Shown in pieces: positions 53,396 through 62,700 of a stretch of 64,000 nt of DNA; position 1 is the first letter of the stretch; the number at the start of each line of letters is the position of its first letter. The notes under the pieces were generated by a model. It did no database searches, had not been told where the DNA came from, and worked only from the letters and a program-made list of their open reading frames with translations. The stretch comes from Antedon bifida (Eukaryota > Echinodermata > Crinoidea > Comatulida > Antedonidae): positions 27,583,401 to 27,647,400 of the forward strand of contig OY727097.1 in assembly GCA_963402885.1 (NCBI GenBank), given 5' to 3'. The position numbers were made by a program, and so were the translations under genes.

Positions 53396-53764
53396 TTAAA
53401 TCGCTGTTTCTTTGACAACATCCCCAGTTGGCAAGCGTTTATTTTTTGTGTGTTTCACAGGTTGCAGCGGCCTTGGTGTGTCATCGCTGTGAGGTAATTT
53501 AACGGGTGACTCGTGACTAGCGGTCGAAATACTGGAAGGAGTCTTGGCACCGAGACGATGGAACTCTAGATCCATCCGGTTTAATGGGTGCTTTCCTTGA
53601 CTTGTGCGGTTTACGGAATGTGGAAGACCTTGACCGCTGTGATTGTCCTGAGATGATCCATGTGATGGCGCTGTTTGAAAGGGATGGAGTTGGGGTAAAG
53701 TTTTTGTTGTTGATAACGGTTGTAAACGATTGTCACGGCAAATAGTTGAGGATGAGATGGAATT
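53396..53764 (-). CDS. Gene 2 last exon and stop
   Basis: Follows TTTCTTAG at 53766-53765 and runs 122 codons to TAA at 53398-53396. It is Ser/Pro/His/Gln-rich (for example FHRLGAKTPSSISTASHESP) and ends GDVVKETAI. The uninterrupted frame in an AT-rich region and the matching phase support it as the true last exon. Confidence 0.78.
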   Translation of the reverse strand, partial: NSISSSTICRDNRLQPLSTTKTLPQLHPFQTAPSHGSSQDNHSGQGLPHSVNRTSQGKHPLNRMDLEFHRLGAKTPSSISTASHESPVKLPHSDDTPRPLQPVKHTKNKRLPTGDVVKETAI

Positions 53765-56700
53765 CTAAGAAATTAAAATTAAATCAATTAAAATTACATA
53801 ATTATTAACGTCTCATTCCAGCTACTTGGTTGCCAGGAAATCATATCTTGACACCATGCAATTTGTAGAAACATGTTTTTAGGACACGAAATGAAGAAAA
53901 TGATTTAGACAGAACAAGAAATTGAATTTAAATCAATTCAGAAGTGAAAGAAAGGTAAAAGCAGAGGTGTTTATTTGAATTAGCTTCTACACAGTCATGC
54001 CAAATACTTTAAAACAGTTGAATTAATTTAATAAGATTTTCCTGGCAAAGTTAATTCCAGACCCCTGTTAGTGGTTTATGTGCAGTCCATTATAGAATGT
54101 TATGAGAATGATGTCTCAAGTAAAATAGGAAAATGACGACTGCAGAATTAGTTACTATTAATATTGAAGTGTTTGACAAAACGAAATACAAGTTTTTTTT
54201 TAAAGTTAAAAGACGTTTAACATGATAAGCATTCAGTTTGATCGATATGAACACGTTTTTAAAATTACAAAGAAATTGTAACATTTTAACCAATGTAGCT
54301 GCATAAATTACACACACTAACATATCCATTCTGCAAATTGTATTTATTACATTTAAAAGGAAAAAACCGATACATTAAAACAGAAATTTGATTCATAAAA
54401 TTTACATTTTTTTTCACCTTTAATGCGCCTTGACATTTTTTGATAAGGCGCATTTATTTATGTGTGTAATTATTCATATCTTTAATTTAAAAAAAAAACA
54501 CTTTTTTTTTCATATCATGAGCCTTGTAAGGGTAAAATATCCGTTCCTATTTCATAAGAATATTGCCTCTTAGCTACGGTGTCATACCTTGTCAGGAGTT
54601 TGTGTGAGTTTACGGAGAGACTTCTGCTCTCGAATCCCATAAACTGCTTTTTGGATAGCTAGACGATCTGTACTTTCGCTTTTAATAAGATACTAAGAAC
54701 AAATAAGAACATTTTAGTAATTGTTTAAAACCGTTCTTTTACATTATAAAGTAGAAGTACCCCTCCTTTAGGATACCCTTATTAAGGTGACATTATGTTT
54801 GGGCCCGACGATGTCCCTTTAAAAGAGGTCCTACTGTATTAAAGTAATTACAATAGAATAGTTGGCAACAGTAAGTTGAAAGAAAATGCATATTTTATAG
54901 GGCTTTTTACCTGATTTTTCTTTTTTCTTTTCTTTTTTATCTCCCTCCACTGTCCATCTTCATACGGTAAACTTTCCCGGGATTTTCTGTGTACACAAGA
55001 AAGTAAATGTATGACCTTTGAACTATTGATGGTCATTGCAAAATGGCTACAAAAACGTAATAATATATGTGACTCCAATGTGGCTAAGATTTCAAATGGA
55101 ACAATAGTAATCGGTTTAATTTAATTTGAGATCTGTCGAAAACAAATCGTAGAAAACCTGTAAAATAGAGCATGACACCATGTTTTTATTATGTGACCGT
55201 GAGACAATTATAGGAATGTTATTCATTAATTAAGTAAATTCTAATTTTATCTGTAATCTGACAAAAAAGAAAGAGATAATGATGATACAGTGGTCTTCAG
55301 TTAACGATTGTGGTACGATAGCAACCAGGCTATGACCTCCAACTTCAAAGTGCTAGGCCTAATTAAGCGTTTCTACTTGCACCTGTTTAGAGTCAACTAG
55401 AGGGGGCTTGATTCGATTTTGGTGGTTGTGCTAAGCTTAATTAAGCGGTTCTATCTACACCTGTTTAAAGTCAACTTGAGGGGGCTTGATTTGATTTTGG
55501 TGGCTGTATTAGGTAATAAGGATGTAGAAGGGAAAGGGCTGACATTTTTGGATAAGTATTTTTAGCTCTTATTCTGGTTTGATACAAGGAAGGTGATAAT
55601 AAACATGTGGTAGGATACGCAGCACCAATTTGATTAATGTTGAATTTTATTGGGGGCTAGATGGGTCCTTTGATACCTAAGATGTTATTAGGTGGTGTTG
55701 TGATTATCTAAGATAAAAGTAGGGGTTATTAATTAGTTAATAATATTAACTAATTAATAGTACCTACTTTTATCTTAGATAATATATGTTTGGATGTTGT
55801 GTTTACACATGATAGCATTGGTCGTTATGTTATCATAATTAGGAATTATGTTCTATTCGATGAGTGCGTTATTACCCACGGTATGATTGGGGGGTTACTA
55901 ATGTTAGGTGTGCCAATATTTGAATTATGGATGTTATGTTTTGGTGATTAATATGCACGTCTTCCAATTCCAAGGTTCTAATCATGTCAAGTTCAAGATT
56001 CCGCTTGGGAAAAAAACCCCACGACAGATGTTTTGTGCTTTTTCAAAAATGCTCCAATTATAGCCTGCCTATTTCATTGCCATGACATACTGTGTACAGT
56101 AGAAAAAATTATACCAAGGCAATCTAACAACAGGATGTTGAGCTTCGAAGATCAAAGGGTTTATCTGTGGCTGCGACATGATCAGTTCTACGCCCCTTAA
56201 CATACACCACGCATCGGCGAGAATATGTACATAGTACAGAACTGTTGGTGTTTGTCGCAGCCAGACATAAGATAAAAGGACTGTTACAAGTTTCTATCTT
56301 GGCAAGGCGAGCACAGTGTCCTGTTGTTAGATTGCCTTTGTTAAACTAAAATAATACTCCATGTTTAGTTCTGCAGTGAAAGATACAATTGAAAACTTAC
56401 AGTGTTGGACTGTCTCGTTGTGTCGTTCGTTGTTTATTGTCAGTCGCTACAACCGAATAGCGGTTGAAACCACTCATGTGAGCAGAACTACCGGTCACTT
56501 CTAAAAAACACAAAAATATCACTGGATTAACAAGACAATCAAATTAAAGCCATGTACATAGACGTTAATACTAGTGGTCAATTTTGTGGAGACAAATTAA
56601 AATCACTAATTAAACTATCTGGACAATCAAATTAAAGCCAATTATAGAGATATTAATACTGACTGGTCACTGCCGTGAAGACGATGTTAGTGATTAAATC

Positions 56701-59700
56701 AATTCAATTAAAGCCAATCACAAGGTAAGCTACGGAGAAATGCTTACTCATGCATGACGTTTGTTTAGTTGGTTACTGATAAGTTTTGTAAATTGTTTTG
56801 GTAGTAAACAATATTGAAAATAAAAGATGAAATATGATTATTATCATTACTATTATCTGGAATTATAACATTTGATTTAGTCAACAGCATTGTGGAAAAA
56901 AATCATTTTAGTATGGAACGCTAAAATTGCATTTTTACTTTTACAAACAATATCAATCTTACCAATCTTACCATTATATGTGTTTCTGTCTCTAGTCTCT
57001 TTTTGAGTTAAATTATTCATGTCAGAGGTCAGCCCGTGTCTTGCTTTCTCCGCATACGTTGGTGAGTCATGTTCGCTAGGTTTAGACTCTCTATACTTCA
57101 TGTTTTCTGGGTTTTGTAATGGCTAAAATTAAATTATATAAACAATAAATAATATGTAATAGTACTGTATACTATTGTAAATGAACCAACATTTATAAAA
57201 CATTTTTAAATAACAAATGACTGGTTTTCCTGACTATACGCTTTTCAATAACAACATAAGCCTATTAAGATCTATTTTTAGAACTGGGGCACACCAAACA
57301 CCACAAATTTAACCTAATAAAGTACAAATCTATTTACCATTCTAAAAATAGTTATTTTAATTTTGTTAACAATTTTATGAGTTAAACCCAGAATGTTTTT
57401 CCTGTTGCATTTAATAAATTACAAATTTGATTGGCGCCAAATAAATCGCATAATTTATGTAAAATACTTTTATGCTTATTCACTGATTTTATTTATTAAT
57501 AATTAAATATTAATTGATTTAATTTAATTTTTAAACCTAAACAAAACATTCATCAAAAAACAGATTAACATGATTATTTTCTATCATGCCGCATTAAAAA
57601 ATTTGCCGATTCATGTTTCAATCGGTCAAAAAAAAATGTATTAAAAGAGTTTTTTGCTTTACGACAAATTTGATATGTCAATAAGCGGCAGATAAAATGA
57701 ATAAATTAATTTATTTGATAAAGACACATTGATTGGCACGAGCGAGTTTAGTAACAGTTTAAACAGGTGGTCATCTACTCAAAGAAAAACATACACAATC
57801 TCTACAGTAGTCTATAGGAGTGGTGGCTCAAAGGATTTGAACCAAACACTCTGGGATTGGCAAGCAAGTATTATAACCACCAAGCAAAACCGCTTCTAAA
57901 TTATATATTTAGTAGTGTAATTTTAAAATCATACCATATCGGAATGTAGATGGCATGGTTAGTTAGGTAATTTATTAGGTGATCATTTAGAATAAAATGA
58001 TCACCTATTGTTATTGTATCAAATCTTTATTAGGTGATCATTTAGAATAAAATGATCACCTATTGTTATTGTATAAAATCTTTATTAGTTATCCGCTTAG
58101 TAGCGGATAACTACTTGTGATTGTAGTGGATCAATATTTTTTTTTTTCTGTATTATTCTTATTTCTTTCCCATTTTTTTGTGGCTCACGTATCTCTAAAA
58201 TGTGTAAACATAATATTTCATAACTTTGTCAACACATGGGCATTTACGTGAAGTTGTGCACCTCCTATTTTGAATGACGTCAGAGTTGCGCAACGTGACT
58301 TACGCGCGATTTTATGATTTTTTATGATTGATCATAGCTTAAAAACCAAGCGTAATTTTTTTTTTACCCTTTATGAAAATTTAAGTCATATCAAGGGCAA
58401 ACTTTTAGTTAACTAAAAATGGCGTGTTTTACAAGAAGTTACGCGCGCACGCGCATTAAAAATTTTAAAATGCGCAAAATTAATTTCTAATCAACTTTTT
58501 ACGCCATTCATGACATTTTGCGCATGTCAAAATTTCCCGCGCGCGCGAACAATTTTACGCGTGCAGTGCGCACGCATCATGAAAATCATGTTTTTTTCTA
58601 TTAAATTGTGATTTTCCAGCCTTTCCTAGTCATTTTTAAAAAGATTGACATCATTTCAAATTAAAATGACGTCATACGTACACGTTGATTTAGACCATTT
58701 GCATGCGTTTTAGTTGCAAAAGTTACAAAATATTGTCAAAATTATGCCTATTTTGAATCTATTATAGCTCCTCAGGATCAACCGTTACCCCCGAGTTTTT
58801 TAACTTAATATGTAAGCAGATATGTTGTAGATATGAATTCATGCAGAATTTTTTCCTTACGGATGTTGTGACGTCATCGTATGGCCACACAAATGTAAAA
58901 AATAGGATTTTTGTCTCTTTCGTTATTGCTCATCACATTCAATGGAGCGCATCACGCTTATCCGTCTTCCATTTTCTCCGAGATTTTAATATTATCTAGG
59001 TCAATCAATTTTCTTTCGCATGAGTTAAAAATATTTTAATTTTTATAACGTCATCATGCCTAAAAATTTAAATTACGTGGGTCATTAATTTTATCTTTAC
59101 AGTAAATTTTAATCTGTTATAGCTCGTAAGAATAAAATGTAATAATCACGATTAAAACGTTTTCTGGAAGCTATTGGATTGTAGATACAAAATCATGTGG
59201 AAATTTTGCCAATCGGATGTTGTGATGTCATCATATGGCCAGTTAAATAAAAAAAGTCGTATTTTCATATTTTGCGTCATAGTTCATTACATTTAAAAGA
59301 GCGCGCATTAATATTTCACGTATTAAAATTTCTTCTACACGTTAACATGTTGTTGCTGAGATAATTTCCTTGCAAAATTGCTACCTTCGCATTTCATTTT
59401 AAAACCGTCAACATGTTAAAAATTGCAATAAATAGCGGGTCCCGTAATTTCACCTATTCTACATGTACACTGTATGTGATACGGATACAGATTATACTGT
59501 GTATACTATATATGAATCAAAACAATAGAATTCAGCAATAACAACATATTCTTCAGTTCAGGTCATAATGCCATAATCTTTTTCTGTGTGTAATATTTCA
59601 ACGTATGATGTTCACGTGGCGTTTGTCGTGCGGATAACTAACTCGTCAAAGTGACGAGTTTCATGTCTAGTTATTTTTTTCTTTCTTTTTATTGTTTCTG

Positions 59701-62700
59701 TACACTATTTTGTGTAACAATTATCTCAAAAAGTTTAATGTCAATGATTACAAAAATTTCAGAATATCTTTCAAATAATATAACTTAATCCTAATAAGCT
59801 TTCCAGCGTGATCACTCATCCGTGACGACATTTATACGCCATTTTGCGAAATCACATTATCAATCATATCTCCATAATTCATTATCACATATTAATGAAA
59901 TTCACTACACGTAAACTTCAGATCAAGGGTAAAAATATTAGCAAATAAAAACGCACGCGCACGTAGGTTCATGCGCGTGATATCGCGCGTTAAAAATTTA
60001 AAACGCTCAAAATTAAGTTTTGATCAATTTAGAGCATGAATTAGGCCATTTGCGTGTTTAAAAAAATTACTGCGCAAAAATGCGTTTTTGCGCGCGCGAT
60101 ACTTAAAAAGCGTAAAAAATATGAATTTTTTTTACAAATCTCATTCTACTCACCATCCTTAGTACATTCACCAAATTTGAGTCAGTTCCGACTTAAAATA
60201 ACGCTATACGAGCACGTTAAAAATGACAAAATGCGCACATTAATTTTACAAAAGTTCTGAAAATAGTGAAAAATAGGTCTTTTTTAAAATGAAAATAATT
60301 CTTCAGAATGCAAGATGACCCCCGATTTTTTTAACTTATTCTGGAAGCCATTGAGTTGTAGATATGAATTCATGTACACATTTTACGTACAAAATGTTTT
60401 GACGTCATCAAATGGCTACTTGAATTTAAAAATTAGGATTTGTTATCTTTTTCTGTAGATTATCACATTCAACAGAGCGCATCTTGGTTATGTGTGCTCG
60501 AATTTCGCACAACTTTCAGTATGTGCTTGCTTAATTAATTATCTTTATCATGAGTTGACACTATCTTCATTTTAATGACGTCATCACGCGTAAAAACTTG
60601 AATAACGTAGGTCGTGTAATTTCACCTTCGCCGTAAATTTGAATATCTTACAGCTCTTTAGAATTAAAGGTTACCTTGATAATTATAATGTATTATGAAA
60701 GCTGATGAAATGTAGATATGAATTCATATAAAAATTAAGCCTATCGGATGTTGTGACGTTAACATATGGCCAGTTGAAGTTAAAAAGTAGTTTTTTCATC
60801 TTTTTCGTCAAAGTTATACAAATTTCAAAGAGTGCGCACAGCGCTTCTACGTGCCAAATTCTCTTCCAATTCTTATATTTATTTGCTCAATTCATTATCT
60901 TTCGAAATTTTCATCTTCGAGTTTATTTTGATAATTCCATCATACCAAAAAATTAGAACATGATGTGTGTCCCGTAATTTCACCTATGCTACACTGTATA
61001 TAGATACATTATATACTGTACATATTGTATATGGCATGTAATAGGCACAACTTAGCACTAAAGCGTATAATAGGATGGCATACATCAACATTTTCTGATC
61101 GTATGTTAACGTACGTGCAAAAAAATTATTTCGGTAAAATGATAAAAATGATCACCTATAATTCGTCAAAGTGACGAATTAAATTCTAGTTTATTTTATT
61201 TTTATGCAGGACACTAACCAGACCAGTTGAAAATAAACTTTTTTTCTCTATCTTTTTTATTTAAACTGACTTCATTAACTAATTTAATTTTAATAACTGT
61301 GACCATTTTCTGTACAAAAATTGTATTGGCCCTCAATATTCCAAAATGTGTATGATAAACAGTAAATATATATGAAAATGACACCATCATTTATTTACAG
61401 GACGGCTTACCAATTCATGGTGTGGTGGCCTGTACTCGTGAGCTAACCGTAATCTCAGAGGTGCGGAGCCCTGAGAACGTTTCTTCCTGTCAAATCCATT
61501 TTGTCTTGGCTTCTTGAAATTCTCACTGACCACAGCCTAGCCAGCCCAAAAGGAAAGACATAATGATTGAGAATTAGGCCTTATTATACTAATTTACATT
61601 GTCTCTTATCTAGAAAAGCATGAATGTTTCTCTGCGGGGGACGGCCTACCAGACAGACATAATTAAGAGCATTCGCAGCCAGAGGGCGGTGTTCAACACA
61701 TTAACAACGGTGGTATATCGAACTCGTCCTGGGCGAGATTGAATTAAACAGGTAAAAATAGTTTTACAGTTTGCCTCGAAGATATGATATAACTTGATAA
61801 TGTGATCAAATTTGTTTAGGTACTTGTAAAATAATTAAATTGACGATAAAAAAGAAAGTTCAATCAAATGATTTAATAAACATTGGATGTCTAGAATGGG
61901 TTAAGATTCAAGTCAAATTGGGCGACAAATTACAGACTTATGTTGTTAATTTTGATCAAAAACCAGCAAAACCAATTTCTAAACCTCCCATGATACAACA
62001 GATACCTCATTTTAAAAAAAACATGCATATTATACTCGGCAGTACATAATTTTATGGATTCATTTTTTTGGAGTTGTGGAAAAATAGCATTTTGAAATAA
62101 TCCAAACTTTACAATTGTAGAAAAGCAGCCACAGAGGAACTAATGTTCGCCTAATGTACTTTCCTTTGTGTATATTTTTACAGCATTTACAAGTTAAACA
62201 AGTTTCTGCTACTGCATGTTAAATACAGAATAGGAATTTCAGTTATTTAAATAGAGAAATATGCAGGTATAGCATTATCATAATTATATATATTTTCTCA
62301 TGGGGAAAAGTTTAATTTCTGTGGGCTTTTTTACTTGATCACCTTAATGTCATATTTCCTGTTATTTACTAAATACAAGAAATAGTTAAGAAACAATAAA
62401 ATGACTCATAGATATCTACTGAGCATGCTCAGAATGCTGAAACATGCACATTTAAACATCGTTAATTACGTGTTATATTATAATGAAATATTACAAGTTT
62501 TAGTAAGTAGATTACTATGAAATTGTTCATAAAACACAGTCTATATATTAAATCATACAATATATAAAGTCTGGGATTAAAGGTCAATGAACTGTCCTAT
62601 ATATAACAATTCTACACAGAACAAACTTTGGTACAAATAGTTGCGAATCTGTTTGATATGCATGAGTTAACCTTTGACCCTGCAGATTGCTTGACAAATC

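Noticed and set aside
57821-57896. Functional tRNA gene on the minus strand
   Set aside because: A and B boxes are present, but the acceptor and anticodon stems do not pair convincingly; kept as a SINE head instead.
60054-60956. Two 67-68 codon frames inside the Helentron-like element
   Set aside because: No resemblance to Rep or helicase, and they overlap the repeated non-coding modules.
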